A stretch of 64,000 nucleotides of DNA from Treponema sp. Its GTDB lineage: Bacteria; Spirochaetota; Spirochaetia; Treponematales; Treponemataceae. The stretch's first letter is position 1, and each line of letters begins with the position of its first letter. The stretch covers positions 56,854 through 120,853 of the forward strand of contig JAEEVR010000006.1 of assembly GCA_016290995.1 (NCBI GenBank). The letters are read 5' to 3'. Position numbers and translations under genes: made by a program. Under the pieces are notes generated by a model. It did no database searches. It worked only from the letters and a program-made list of their open reading frames with translations, and was not told the DNA's origin. Below, piece after piece: positions 16,728-25,883 of the stretch.

Positions 16728-18698
16728 ATGGTTGGTCTTGAAGTCATCCGAAAAGACATGGAGACTCTGCTGGAGCAGGACAAGTCTCTCAACGCGATTG
16801 AGGTTAACGCCGATTCGCTTGACGAGGCCTTGGCCGACGCCGCCACTCAGCTTGACGCCAGAATCGTAAACCTTGAATATGAAATCCTAGAAAGGGGCAG
16901 CGACGGCTTTTTGGGCTTGGCAAAAAAGCCTTGGAAGCTTCGCATTTACCAAAACGCGGCCTCTCTTGCAAAAAAGAAAAAGTCCGCGGCCCAAGACGCT
17001 TTTGCAACGGACGAGCTTGACGAAGAGGTTAAGATTGTCGATCAGGACGGACTTTACTATATCCGACACTTTGGCGACGAGATTATGCTCAAAGTCATTA
17101 TGCCTGTTGGAAAAGGCCGCCATGTTGACGCCAAAGACATCATCAACGACGCCCGCCGTCCCGACACCGTTAGCATCGAAGAAGGAAAGATCAAGGAATA
17201 CGCCAAAAAGGGAACCAACGGAAATTACGAGCCTATTGGCCTTTACAAGCACATCAAGGCCGGCGACGCCATGCTTATCATTGACGTTTCCAAAGACGAG
17301 ATGGAAGCCACTCTTACGGCAACAGCTCCCGCTATGAGCGGAGGCGAAATCACGGCAGACCAAATCAGGCGCGCCTTGGAGACCCAGGGAGTTGTCGCCG
17401 GCATCGAAGACGACAAAATCGCCGAATGGGTTGACAATCCCGTTTACGGCGCTCCTTGCGAAGTCGCCCACGCCATTATGCCCCAAGACGGCCGCGACGC
17501 ATACATCGCCTTTAACTTTGAGACTGACCCGACAAAGCTTAAGATTAAAGAGGCCGGCGACGGCAAGGTTAACTTTAAGGAACTTAACAAAATTCAAAAC
17601 GTCGTCAAAGGCCAGCCCCTTGCCACAAAAATTCAGCCCGAGCGCGGAAAAGCCGGAAAAACCTTGTTTGGCCGCTACCTTGAGGCCAAGAACGGAAAAG
17701 ACATCAAGATTCCGTTGGGCAAAAACGTTGAGCTTGACAAAGACGGAGTCACAGTCATCGCCAGCGAGGCCGGCCGCGTTCACTACGACGACCAAAAAAT
17801 CAACGTCGAGCCTGTATTGGAATTGGAAAGCGTCGGAATCAAAACCGGCAACATCGACTTTTTGGGAAGCGTTATCGTCAAAGGAAACGTGGACGACGGC
17901 TACGAAATCAAGGCCACCGGCGACATCGAAATTTCCGGCACTGTCGGAAAAAGCTTTATCAAGAGCGAGCGCGGCAACATCATCGTTTCGGCCGGCATTT
18001 TTGGCCACGACGAAGGCGAAGTTCACTGCGGAAAGTCCTTGTGGGCCAAGTTCATTCAAAGCGCCAAGGTCGAGGTCGAAGAGTTCTGCATTGTTTCTGA
18101 CAGCATCATGAACAGCGAAGTAAGCGCGATGAAGCGCATTGTCCTTAACGGAAAAAAAGCCCAGATTACCGGCGGCCATCTCTTTGCCACCGAAGAAATC
18201 GCGGCCCGCAATATCGGCTCGCCAGGCGGCGGAACGGAAACAATCCTTGAAGTCGGCTTTGACCCCCGCGCCAAGCACCGCTTGGAATTAATCCAGGGCC
18301 AGCAAAACGATTTGGTTCGCGAGCTTGAGGACGTTGAGAACAACATTCTTACCTTGGAGAACTATAAAAAGGCCAGACGAACTCTTCCCAAAGAAAAAGA
18401 AGAGGCGCTTGCCCAATACAAGAGCCGCAGGCAAGAAATCACTATTGAATCAGAAAAGATTTCAGAAGAAATCGACCAAATACAGGAACATTTGCACGAG
18501 CTTAAGGTCTTTGGAAAGGTAAAGGCGGAAGGAAACGTCTTTGCGGGCGTCAAGATTTACATTCGCGACACCTTGCAGGAAGTCCGAGCCGACACTAAGA
18601 ACGTCACGTACTTTATGGAAGGCGGCTTTATCCGCACCGGAAAGTACGAGGCGCCCGACATGACCGGCCTCCAAATGCCGGAAGGATATTCAAGTTAA
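16728..18698 (+). CDS. fapA: FapA family protein (Jag-N domain plus DUF342)
   Basis: A protein of 656 residues that begins with a Jag_N-like domain (SLDEALADAATQL...ERGSDGFLGLAKKPW, about 25-70). A long DUF342/FapA polymerisation-type region follows, rich in Gly and beta strands (VKGNVDDGYEIKATGDIEISG). A coiled-coil segment lies at about 525-600. FapA proteins are polymerising proteins linked to flagellar assembly or cell-pole organisation in several bacteria. Three bases separate it from the sigma28 gene and its stop overlaps the next gene (TAATG), so it is firmly part of the operon. Confidence 0.85.
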   Translation: MVGLEVIRKDMETLLEQDKSLNAIEVNADSLDEALADAATQLDARIVNLEYEILERGSDGFLGLAKKPWKLRIYQNAASLAKKKKSAAQDAFATDELDEEVKIVDQDGLYYIRHFGDEIMLKVIMPVGKGRHVDAKDIINDARRPDTVSIEEGKIKEYAKKGTNGNYEPIGLYKHIKAGDAMLIIDVSKDEMEATLTATAPAMSGGEITADQIRRALETQGVVAGIEDDKIAEWVDNPVYGAPCEVAHAIMPQDGRDAYIAFNFETDPTKLKIKEAGDGKVNFKELNKIQNVVKGQPLATKIQPERGKAGKTLFGRYLEAKNGKDIKIPLGKNVELDKDGVTVIASEAGRVHYDDQKINVEPVLELESVGIKTGNIDFLGSVIVKGNVDDGYEIKATGDIEISGTVGKSFIKSERGNIIVSAGIFGHDEGEVHCGKSLWAKFIQSAKVEVEEFCIVSDSIMNSEVSAMKRIVLNGKKAQITGGHLFATEEIAARNIGSPGGGTETILEVGFDPRAKHRLELIQGQQNDLVRELEDVENNILTLENYKKARRTLPKEKEEALAQYKSRRQEITIESEKISEEIDQIQEHLHELKVFGKVKAEGNVFAGVKIYIRDTLQEVRADTKNVTYFMEGGFIRTGKYEAPDMTGLQMPEGYSS

Positions 18699-19030
18699 TG
18701 GCTTTGCAGCCTATTGACCTTCAGACAATGTATTCTCAAATGGCCAACGTCGCCCAGCGCGTGGCCAGCGAAGGACAGGGCGCCGCCTTGTCGCAATCGA
18801 TTCAAACCCAAAGCATTGTAAACCAAAACTTGCAGCAATCGCAAACCGTTCAAAAAACCGCGGCGAACGAGGCGCAAACAGGAAAGATTAAGGCCGACGC
18901 CAAAGGTTCGGACGGAGCGGAAGCCGGCGCCCAAAAGAAAAAGGAAGGCCAGCAAGAAGAGCCCCCAAAAAAGCAAGAGTACGAAATCAGAGATCCCGCG
19001 ATTGGCGTTCATATAAACATCACGAGGTAA
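18698..19030 (+). CDS. Small Gln/Ala-rich protein of unknown function
   Basis: A hydrophilic protein of 110 residues with no signal or TM segment. The N-terminal half is predicted helical (LQTMYSQMANVAQRVASEGQG). A Lys/Glu/Gln-rich linker follows, then a short conserved-looking tail ending in VHINITR. It is translationally coupled to fapA (1-bp overlap) and followed after 4 bp by another unknown gene. No function can be assigned; co-expression with motility genes is the only clue. Confidence 0.75.
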   Translation: MALQPIDLQTMYSQMANVAQRVASEGQGAALSQSIQTQSIVNQNLQQSQTVQKTAANEAQTGKIKADAKGSDGAEAGAQKKKEGQQEEPPKKQEYEIRDPAIGVHINITR

Positions 19031-19034
19031 AAGA

Positions 19035-19745
19035 ATGGGCGTCTTTTTAGTTTCTTCCCTTACATTGATAAACCTTCTTTTATGGTTGGTCTTTTTGATC
19101 CGCTTTAAGAAGCTTTTTAGCGCTGACGACATAATGGTAAAATTCCGCGATGGAATGGACAGCCTTATTGCGGACGCCCAGCGAAACACTCTTTCGAACA
19201 TAAACTTGATCGACGAAAAGATAAAGGAATTAAAAGCCGCCAGCGCCGAGGCTGAGCGAAAGGTGGCCATTTTGCGCCACGAGTTGGAAAACGCCGAAAA
19301 AGGCGCCGCCTTCCAAGCCCAGCTAAACTTGCAAACCGCCTCCGCGGCTCCCAAAAAAGGAAGGGGAAAGGCCGCCGTTTCTCAAAGCTCTTCGACTGTG
19401 TCCAAGTCTTCCAAGCGCGGATCCTCAAAGGCCGCGGCCGCCTACAAGCAAAACGAGCTTCCCGGCGAGGATGAGGCTGTCGCCCTTACAGGCCTTTTTA
19501 AGGAAAACGCGCAAAAGTCGCTTTTTGAAGACCCGCAAATTACGGTCACCAAAGACGGCGACGCTTACGGAAAGGTTCCGATTATAAAAACAAAAATAGT
19601 CGCCAGCGACAACCCGATAAAGCCCAAAAAGCCCTTTGTCCGCCGCGTAAAGGAATTGGCGGAATTGGGAAAATCAGTCGAGGAAATCGCTTCCGAGACT
19701 GACCATTCGACAACCGAAGTCCAGCTTGTTCTGGACATGAACTAA
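19035..19745 (+). CDS. Membrane-anchored coiled-coil protein, DUF2802-like C-terminus
   Basis: A protein of 236 residues with one N-terminal TM helix (about 3-22). A coiled coil (about 40-95, IDEKIKELKAASAEAERKVAIL) and a Lys/Ser/Ala-rich linker follow. The C-terminal motif is VKELAELGKSVEEIASETD, a helix-turn-helix-like pattern. The architecture resembles DUF2802 proteins found at the ends of flagellar/chemotaxis operons in proteobacteria, but this is by eye only. Last motility-cluster gene before galM (18 bp). Confidence 0.72.
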   Translation: MGVFLVSSLTLINLLLWLVFLIRFKKLFSADDIMVKFRDGMDSLIADAQRNTLSNINLIDEKIKELKAASAEAERKVAILRHELENAEKGAAFQAQLNLQTASAAPKKGRGKAAVSQSSSTVSKSSKRGSSKAAAAYKQNELPGEDEAVALTGLFKENAQKSLFEDPQITVTKDGDAYGKVPIIKTKIVASDNPIKPKKPFVRRVKELAELGKSVEEIASETDHSTTEVQLVLDMN

Positions 19746-19763
19746 TAAAGATAGGAGATAAAT

Positions 19764-20819
19764 ATGAGCGTAAAAAAACAAAAGTTGGCCACCCTTGCAA
19801 ACGGACAGGAAGTCCACTTGTTCACTGTTTCAAACGGAAAGATGTCCTTTACAGTGACTGACTACGGCTGCACCCTTACGGGAATCTACCTTCCGCAAAA
19901 GAACGGCCCCGTAAGCGACATCCTCTTGGGCTATTCGACCTTGCCCGAATACGTTATGTCAGACGGCTACTCATTCGGCTCCATCGTGGGCCGCTTTGCC
20001 AACCGCATCGGCGGCGCGGCTTTTAGCGTTGAAGGAAAAAAATACCAGCTTGACAAAAACGACAATAAAATCAACACCTTGCACGGAGGCTTTTTCCGCT
20101 TGGACCACCAGGTTTGGAAGGCCAAAGCCATAGAAGGAAAAAGCTCTTGCGGAGTTGAGTTCAAGCGCCGCAGCCCCGACGGAGAGCAGGGCTTTCCGGG
20201 TAACCTTGACGTTACAGTAATCTACACGCTCAGCAAGGACAATAAGATTACAATGCAATACAAGGCCAAGACCGACAAAGCCACGCCGGTAAATTTCACC
20301 AACCACGCTTACTTTAACCTTGCCGGAAGCGGAACTATTCTTGACCACGAGCTTCAGTCCGACTGCAAGGGCTACTTGGAAGTCGACAAGAACCTCATTC
20401 CCACCGGAAAAATCATCGATCTTGCCGGAACTCCCTTTGACTTTACAAAGGCCAAGACAATCGGCCGCGACATCGAAAAAGTCGCTCCCGGCTACGACCA
20501 TTGCTACGTCACTCCGGCCTATAAGGGCAAGGGCGCCGCTCCCGACCCCAAAAAGCTTGTCCGCTGCGCCGTTTTAAAAGACCCCAAAAGCGGCCGCAAA
20601 ATGACGATGGAAACAAACCAAGAGGGCGTCCAGGTTTACACCGCCAACTGGGTTGAAGGAATCCCCGGAAAGAACGGCATCCGCATGGTTAAGCACGGCG
20701 CGATTTGCTTGGAAAGCCAGCGCTTTCCCGACGCTCCCAACAAGCCGGACTTTCCGCCTTGCGTCCTAAAGCCAAAAGAGACCTACAATGCCGTCACAGT
20801 CTACGGCTTTGAATGGTAA
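19764..20819 (+). CDS. galM: Aldose 1-epimerase (galactose mutarotase)
   Basis: Interconverts alpha and beta anomers of aldoses in the cytoplasm. The 351 residues show the family landmarks GRFANRIGGAAF, TLHGG, VNFTNHAYFNLAGSG with the catalytic His, and the C-terminal acidic FPDAPNKPDFP region. It has a good ribosome-binding site (AGGAG), 18 bp after the motility cluster. It is followed by a stem-loop, so it is probably the last gene of the transcript. A metabolic gene here is unusual. Confidence 0.93.
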   Translation: MSVKKQKLATLANGQEVHLFTVSNGKMSFTVTDYGCTLTGIYLPQKNGPVSDILLGYSTLPEYVMSDGYSFGSIVGRFANRIGGAAFSVEGKKYQLDKNDNKINTLHGGFFRLDHQVWKAKAIEGKSSCGVEFKRRSPDGEQGFPGNLDVTVIYTLSKDNKITMQYKAKTDKATPVNFTNHAYFNLAGSGTILDHELQSDCKGYLEVDKNLIPTGKIIDLAGTPFDFTKAKTIGRDIEKVAPGYDHCYVTPAYKGKGAAPDPKKLVRCAVLKDPKSGRKMTMETNQEGVQVYTANWVEGIPGKNGIRMVKHGAICLESQRFPDAPNKPDFPPCVLKPKETYNAVTVYGFEW

Positions 20820-20834
20820 AAGCGTGTTATTGCC

Positions 20835-20854
20835 TTCGCGCCGCGAGGCGCGAA
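20835..20854 (+). terminator. Stem-loop after galM
   Basis: A perfect 8-bp stem (TTCGCGCC / GGCGCGAA) with a GCGA tetraloop starts 15 bp after the galM stop. TTATTG and CAATAA can extend it across an internal loop. No T-run follows directly, so it is either a weak terminator or a 3'-end stabiliser. GGCGCG can alternatively pair with CGCGCC at 20881, which is followed by seven T residues after one A. Confidence 0.5.
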
Positions 20855-20878
20855 CGTCAATAATTACAAATTTGCAAA

Positions 20879-20969
20879 AGCGCGCCATTTTTTTCTTCCT
20901 TAATATTGTTTAAATTTCAAAAATTTCTCATATCAAAAAAAATATTTGATTTTTTGCTAAAGGCGCGCT
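20879..20969 (+). repeat. Inverted 8-bp repeat AGCGCGCC/GGCGCGCT upstream of atpE
   Basis: AGCGCGCC (20879-20886) and its exact reverse complement GGCGCGCT (20962-20969) are separated by 75 bp of AT-rich DNA. The second copy abuts the atpE -10 box. It could be a protein-binding site or merely reuse of a GC-rich terminator arm. Confidence 0.35.
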
Positions 20970-20974
20970 ATAAT
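20946..20974 (+). promoter_or_regulatory. Sigma70 promoter of the V-ATPase operon
   Basis: TTGATT (20946-20951), exactly 17 bp, then a perfect TATAAT (20969-20974). It lies 52 bp upstream of the atpE ATG, which has a strong AAGGAG ribosome-binding site. This is one of the best promoter matches in the window. Confidence 0.75.
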
Positions 20975-21026
20975 GGTTCATTATAAATTGTACCCAATAT
21001 TAGTTTATGCATAATAAGGAGCATGA

Positions 21027-21644
21027 ATGGACGTTCAATTGCAGGAATTGATCGACAAGATCAAAAAGGACGGCGTTGCGTCGGCGGAAGAACAGGCCGC
21101 CAAGATTATCGCCGAAGCGGAAGCTAAAGCCGCTTCAATTGTAAACGACGCAAAGTCACAGGCAGAGAGTATTGAAAAAGAAGCTAAGGCTACAAGCGAG
21201 CGCTTCCAAAAGGCAAGCGAAGACGCTGTAAAGCAAGCCTCCCGCAATCTACTCATTTCATTCCGCGACGGCATCAACGCCCAGCTTAAGGCCATCGTCC
21301 AGGACGAGACGGCCAAGACCTATTCAAAGGACTTGCTGGCCAAGTTGATTCCCGAAACCGTAAAGGCTTGGGCTGACAAAGCCGACTCGGCCGATTTGGC
21401 GGTTCTTTTGTCCAAGAGCGACTTGGACGCTTTGGAAAGCGGCCTTAAGGGCGCCCTCAAGGATCAAATCGCAAAGGGCATGGAAATCAAAGCCGACGCT
21501 TCTTTGACGTCGGGCTTTAGAATCGGCCTTAAGGACGGAAGCGCTTACTACGACTATTCAGCCGAAAGCGTCGCCGAGCTTTTTGCCGCTTACTTGAACC
21601 CAAAAATCGCCGCGCTTGTAGGAGCGGCCGCAAAAGAGGCCTAA
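21027..21644 (+). CDS. atpE: V-type ATPase subunit E
   Basis: Peripheral-stalk subunit of the V/A-type ATPase. It has 205 residues with a long N-terminal coiled coil rich in Ala/Glu/Lys (AEAEAKAASIVNDAKSQAESIEKEAKA) and a C-terminal globular domain, the normal plan for subunit E. First gene of the operon. No separate subunit G/H gene is present, although subunit E usually pairs with one. Confidence 0.9.
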   Translation: MDVQLQELIDKIKKDGVASAEEQAAKIIAEAEAKAASIVNDAKSQAESIEKEAKATSERFQKASEDAVKQASRNLLISFRDGINAQLKAIVQDETAKTYSKDLLAKLIPETVKAWADKADSADLAVLLSKSDLDALESGLKGALKDQIAKGMEIKADASLTSGFRIGLKDGSAYYDYSAESVAELFAAYLNPKIAALVGAAAKEA

Positions 21645-21647
21645 AGA

Positions 21648-22190
21648 GTGTCAAAGCAGTACTACTTGGTTTCGCAGCTTCCTTCCGTCGAAAACCTCGA
21701 CTCAAGGCAGCTTCCGATAACCGAACAATACTACAGGGATCTCTGCGGCCGTTTTCTTGACGCAAAGAGCGTAAAGATTATCCAAAATCTTTCGCTTGAG
21801 CCGCCAAAAAAAGAGGGCAAGACAGGTTCCGCTTTCCTTGACAAATGGAACGAAAAGGAACGCTGCCTGCGCTTCGCTTTGGCTCAAGTCCGCGCGCTCA
21901 AGATGAAAAAGGAGGCCGAGATGCTGCCAGCCGGTTGCACGGCCGACATCATCCAGGCGGCTAGAACCGCCGTTGGAATGGACAGCCCCCTTGCGGCCGA
22001 GGAATACCTCAACGAGTATAGGATGGAAACGCTCAATTCGCTTTCTCCGCTGGACAACTTTAGCGTTGACGCGGTGATCGCCTACGGATTGAAGTTGATG
22101 CTTGCCCAGCGCATGAAAAAGTTCGACGTGGAGACGGGCAAAGCTTCCTACCATAAAATTTACGATGAAATACTAGAGGAGTCAAAATGA
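21648..22190 (+). CDS. V-ATPase operon protein, DUF2764 family
   Basis: A protein of 180 residues that starts at GTG. It opens with YYLVSQLP and contains several helices (EAEMLPAGCTADIIQAARTA, SPLDNFSVDAVIAYGLKLML). DUF2764 proteins occur between atpE and atpA in bacterial V-ATPase operons of spirochetes and some Bacteroidota; the equivalent Borrelia gene is an unnamed member of its V-ATPase operon. It overlaps atpA by 4 bp. With no recognisable subunit C in the operon, a role as central-stalk (C/d-like) subunit is attractive but unproven. Confidence 0.82.
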   Translation: MSKQYYLVSQLPSVENLDSRQLPITEQYYRDLCGRFLDAKSVKIIQNLSLEPPKKEGKTGSAFLDKWNEKERCLRFALAQVRALKMKKEAEMLPAGCTADIIQAARTAVGMDSPLAAEEYLNEYRMETLNSLSPLDNFSVDAVIAYGLKLMLAQRMKKFDVETGKASYHKIYDEILEESK

Positions 22191-23950
22191 CCACAGGAAA
22201 AGTAATCGGCATTAACGGAAACATGGTCTCCGTTCAGTTTGACGGAACTGTCACGATGAACGAAGTCGGCTACGTTAAGGTCGAGGACACAAAACTCAAG
22301 GGCGAAATCATCCGCATCCGCGGAAACACAGCCCAAATGCAGATTTTTGAGATGACGGAAGGCATCAAGGCCGGCTGTGACGTAGAGTTCACCGGCGAAA
22401 TGCTTGCCGTTCGCCTTGGCCCTGGACTTTTGGGCCACGTTTACGACGGTTTGCAGAACCCGCTTCCCGAATTGGCCGAAAAAGCCGGCTACTTCTTGGA
22501 GCGCGGTTTTTACGTTGAGCCGCTTCCGACGCAAAAGGAATGGGACTTTACCCCGATTTCAAAACCGGGCGACACCCTTTACCGCGGCGACTACTTTGGC
22601 TCCGTTCCCGAAGGACCCTTTACCCACAAGATTTTGGTGCCCTTTGACATGCTTGGAGTTTACAAGGTTAAGTCAATCGTTCCCGCGGGAAAGTACAAAC
22701 TTGACGACACCCTCTGCGTCGTGACGGACGAAAAGGGCAACGAAAAGAAGCTTACGATGGCCTTCTACTGGCCGGTTAAGCGCGCCGTTGACTGCTACGC
22801 CGAGCGCCTTGAGCCGACAGAAACGATGGTCACAAAGACCCGCTTGATCGACACATTCTTCCCTGTAGCCAAGGGCGGAACATATTGTATTCCGGGGCCC
22901 TTCGGCGCCGGAAAGACCGTTATCCAGCACACGACCAGCCGCAACGCGGACGTTGACATCGTAATCATCGCGGCTTGCGGCGAACGCGCGGGCGAAGTTG
23001 TAGAAACGATCACCGAGTTCCCTGAACTCAAAGACCCCCGCACGGGCCGCTCTTTGATGGAAAGAACAATCATCATCTGCAACACTTCTTCAATGCCGGT
23101 AGCCTCTCGCGAAGCTTCGGTTTACACTTCAGTGACTTTGGCCGAGTACTATCGCCAGATGGGACTCAACGTATTGCTTTTGGCCGACTCGACATCCCGC
23201 TGGGCGCAGGCCTTGCGCGAAATGTCAGGCCGCTTGGAAGAGATTCCTGGCGAAGAAGCCTTCCCGGCTTACTTGGAAAGCTACATCGCGGCCTTCTACG
23301 AGCGCGCCGGACAGGTTCGCCTCCGCGACGGAAGCAAGGGCTCTGTAACAATCGGCGGAACGGTATCTCCGGCCGGCGGTAACTTTGAGGAACCTGTAAC
23401 ACAGGCCACCCTTAAAGTAGTAGGAGCCTTCCACGGCCTTACCCGCGAGCGCTCTGACGCCCGCAAGTATCCGGCCATTGACCCGATCGCCTCTTGGTCA
23501 AAGTACAATCCGGTTATCCGCAAGGACTGGGTAGACTACGCTCGCAGCGCCTTTAAGCGCGGAACCGAAGTCAACCAAATGATGAAGGTAGTAGGCGAAG
23601 AAGGAACTACGACAGAGGACTTTGTAGCTTATCTCAAGAGCGAATTCCTTGACGCGGTTTACTTCCAGCAGAACTCATTCGACGAAATCGACGCCGCTTG
23701 TCCGGTAGAGCGCCAGACCTATGTCTTTAAGAAAGTTCTTATGGTTATGGCCAGCGACTTTGAGCTTAACGACAAAGACGAAGCCCGCGGCTTCTTTAAC
23801 CAGCTTAGAAAGACATTCGGCGACTGGAACTACGTTGAATACAAGTCGGATAAATTCAATTCTCTCGAAAAAGAGATTGACTCAATTTATTCACAGAAAA
23901 AAGGCGCGCTCACAAAAGCGGGCGAAGCTCTTCTTAAGGACGGTGAATAA
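22187..23950 (+). CDS. atpA: V-type ATPase catalytic subunit A
   Basis: Catalytic subunit of the V1 head, 587 residues. The P-loop [12 protein letters not shown] lies near residue 236, and the catalytic Glu region is in [32 protein letters not shown] is the A-subunit signature. The N-terminal beta barrel and the non-homologous insertion are present, and all landmarks are intact. It overlaps both neighbours (4 bp with DUF2764, 1 bp with atpB). Confidence 0.97.
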   Translation: MTTGKVIGINGNMVSVQFDGTVTMNEVGYVKVEDTKLKGEIIRIRGNTAQMQIFEMTEGIKAGCDVEFTGEMLAVRLGPGLLGHVYDGLQNPLPELAEKAGYFLERGFYVEPLPTQKEWDFTPISKPGDTLYRGDYFGSVPEGPFTHKILVPFDMLGVYKVKSIVPAGKYKLDDTLCVVTDEKGNEKKLTMAFYWPVKRAVDCYAERLEPTETMVTKTRLIDTFFPVAKGGTYCIPGPFGAGKTVIQHTTSRNADVDIVIIAACGERAGEVVETITEFPELKDPRTGRSLMERTIIICNTSSMPVASREASVYTSVTLAEYYRQMGLNVLLLADSTSRWAQALREMSGRLEEIPGEEAFPAYLESYIAAFYERAGQVRLRDGSKGSVTIGGTVSPAGGNFEEPVTQATLKVVGAFHGLTRERSDARKYPAIDPIASWSKYNPVIRKDWVDYARSAFKRGTEVNQMMKVVGEEGTTTEDFVAYLKSEFLDAVYFQQNSFDEIDAACPVERQTYVFKKVLMVMASDFELNDKDEARGFFNQLRKTFGDWNYVEYKSDKFNSLEKEIDSIYSQKKGALTKAGEALLKDGE

Positions 23951-25242
23951 TGAACAAAGTTTACAGCAAAATTGAATCAATCAACGGAAGCGTAATCACC
24001 GTAAAAGCCGACGACGTGGCTTACGGCGAATTGGCCGAAATTGAAACAAGATTCGGAAAGTCATTGGCTGAGGTCTCGAACATCCAGGGCAACAACGTTT
24101 CGCTCCAGGTATTCGCAGGCGGCCGCGGCGTTTCGACCGGCGACCACATCAAATTCCTTGGCCACAGAATGGAAGTCAGCTTTAGCGACAACCTCCTTGG
24201 CCGCATCTTCAACGGTTCGGCCGAGCCCCGCGACAACGGTCCTTCATTGGCCGAAAACTTGGTAACGATCGGCGGCCCTTCGGTAAACCCGACAAAGCGC
24301 ATTATGGCGCGCCGCATGATCCGCACCGGAATCCCGATGATCGACATGTTCAACACATTGGTCGTATCGCAAAAGCTTCCGATTTTCTCAATCTCAGGCG
24401 AGCCTTACAACCAGCTCTTGGCGCGCATCGCCATGCAAGCCGAAGTTGACGTAATCATCTTGGGCGGAATGGGACTTAAGTACGACGACTACTTGTACTT
24501 TAAGAATACGCTCGAAAACGGCGGCGCCCTAAGCCGAACTGTAATGTTCGTCCACACGGCCGCCGACCCGTCGGTAGAATGTAAAAAGATTCCTGACCTT
24601 TCGTTGGCCGTCGCGGAACAGTTTGCCTTGCAGGGAAAGGACGTTCTTGTCCTTCTTACCGACATGACAAACTTCGCCGACTCAATGAAGGAAATCGCCA
24701 TCACTCAGGAACAGGTTCCGTCAAACCGCGGTTATCCGGGAGACCTTTACTCACAGTTGGCCGCCCGCTACGAAAAGGCCGTTGACTTTGCCGATTCAGG
24801 CTCTGTAACGATCCTTGCGGTAACGACAATGCCTGGCGACGACGTAACACACCCGGTTCCGGACAACACGGGATACATCACCGAGGGCCAGTACTACCTT
24901 AAGGGCGGCCGCATCGAGCCGTTCGGTTCGCTCTCGCGCCTTAAGCAGAACGTTAACGGCAAGACTCGCAACGACCACCGCGCCCTTATGGACGGCATGA
25001 TCCGCCTTTACGCTTCATACAAGGACACGCTCGAAAAGAAGAGCATGGGCTTTAACATGAGCGCGTGGGACGAAAAGCTCCTTAAATACGGCGAAATGTT
25101 CGAACGAGAGATGATGGATCTTTCAAAGAACATCGCGCTTGAGGACGCCTTGGACTTGGGTTGGAAGATTCTTAAGGACTGCTTTGACAAAGACGAAGTT
25201 GGAATTAAGACTGAGCTTATTGAGGAACACTGGCCTCGATAA
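23950..25242 (+). CDS. atpB: V-type ATPase regulatory subunit B
   Basis: Non-catalytic head subunit of 430 residues that alternates with subunit A. The P-loop is replaced by [16 protein letters not shown], as expected for V-type B subunits. [20 protein letters not shown] and [23 protein letters not shown] are family signatures. Length normal. Confidence 0.97.
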   Translation: MNKVYSKIESINGSVITVKADDVAYGELAEIETRFGKSLAEVSNIQGNNVSLQVFAGGRGVSTGDHIKFLGHRMEVSFSDNLLGRIFNGSAEPRDNGPSLAENLVTIGGPSVNPTKRIMARRMIRTGIPMIDMFNTLVVSQKLPIFSISGEPYNQLLARIAMQAEVDVIILGGMGLKYDDYLYFKNTLENGGALSRTVMFVHTAADPSVECKKIPDLSLAVAEQFALQGKDVLVLLTDMTNFADSMKEIAITQEQVPSNRGYPGDLYSQLAARYEKAVDFADSGSVTILAVTTMPGDDVTHPVPDNTGYITEGQYYLKGGRIEPFGSLSRLKQNVNGKTRNDHRALMDGMIRLYASYKDTLEKKSMGFNMSAWDEKLLKYGEMFEREMMDLSKNIALEDALDLGWKILKDCFDKDEVGIKTELIEEHWPR

Positions 25243-25268
25243 AATCGCTGACGTTTATAGGTAGATGA

Positions 25269-25883
25269 ATGGCGAAGATTAAGCTGACAAAAAACGAGCT
25301 CAAGGCCCAGAAAGACGCGCTTAAAATGTACAAGCGCTATCTTCCGACATTGACGCTCAAAAAGCAGCAGCTTCAAACAGAAATACGCTCTATAGAAGAG
25401 CGCGCCAAAGAAGTGCGCGAACAACGCAAAGCCTTGGAAAAGGAATTTGAGGTTTGGATCAGCGTATTTGGCGAAAAAGACGCCTTCAAGCCCGGCATGG
25501 TTTCGGTTAAGAACATCCGAAAAGGCACGGGCAACATTGCCGGCGTCAACATTCCTGTTTACGAGGGAGCGGATTTTTCGCGCGGAGACTACGACCTTTA
25601 TTCAACCCCCTTGTGGATTGACTTGGCCGCCGACCGCATGGAAAAGGCGCTTTCCTTGGACCTTGAGGCTGACACGCTAGAAGAACAAGTTCGCCTGCTT
25701 TCGCAAGAGTTGCGCGTAACGACGCAGCGCGTGAATCTTTTTGAAAAAGTAAAGATTCCCGAAACAAAGGCGAACATAAAGAAGATTACGGTATATCTTG
25801 GAGATGAACAGGTTGCGGCCGTAGTTCGCTCAAAGATTTCTAAGAAAAAACTGCAGCAAAAGACAGGGGAGGAGACAGCATGA
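25269..25883 (+). CDS. atpD: V-type ATPase central-stalk subunit D
   Basis: Rotor shaft of the V1 sector, 204 residues. Two long helices form the shaft: an N-terminal one with LTKNELKAQKDALKMYKRYLPTLTLKKQQLQ and a C-terminal one with LRVTTQRVNLFEKVKIPETKANIKKI. Both are D-subunit hallmarks. The stop overlaps atpI by 4 bp. Confidence 0.94.
   Translation: MAKIKLTKNELKAQKDALKMYKRYLPTLTLKKQQLQTEIRSIEERAKEVREQRKALEKEFEVWISVFGEKDAFKPGMVSVKNIRKGTGNIAGVNIPVYEGADFSRGDYDLYSTPLWIDLAADRMEKALSLDLEADTLEEQVRLLSQELRVTTQRVNLFEKVKIPETKANIKKITVYLGDEQVAAVVRSKISKKKLQQKTGEETA

Noticed and set aside
16887-18278. 463-residue minus-strand ORF
   Set aside because: Antisense shadow of fapA caused by strong codon bias; no start signal, and the protein has no family features.
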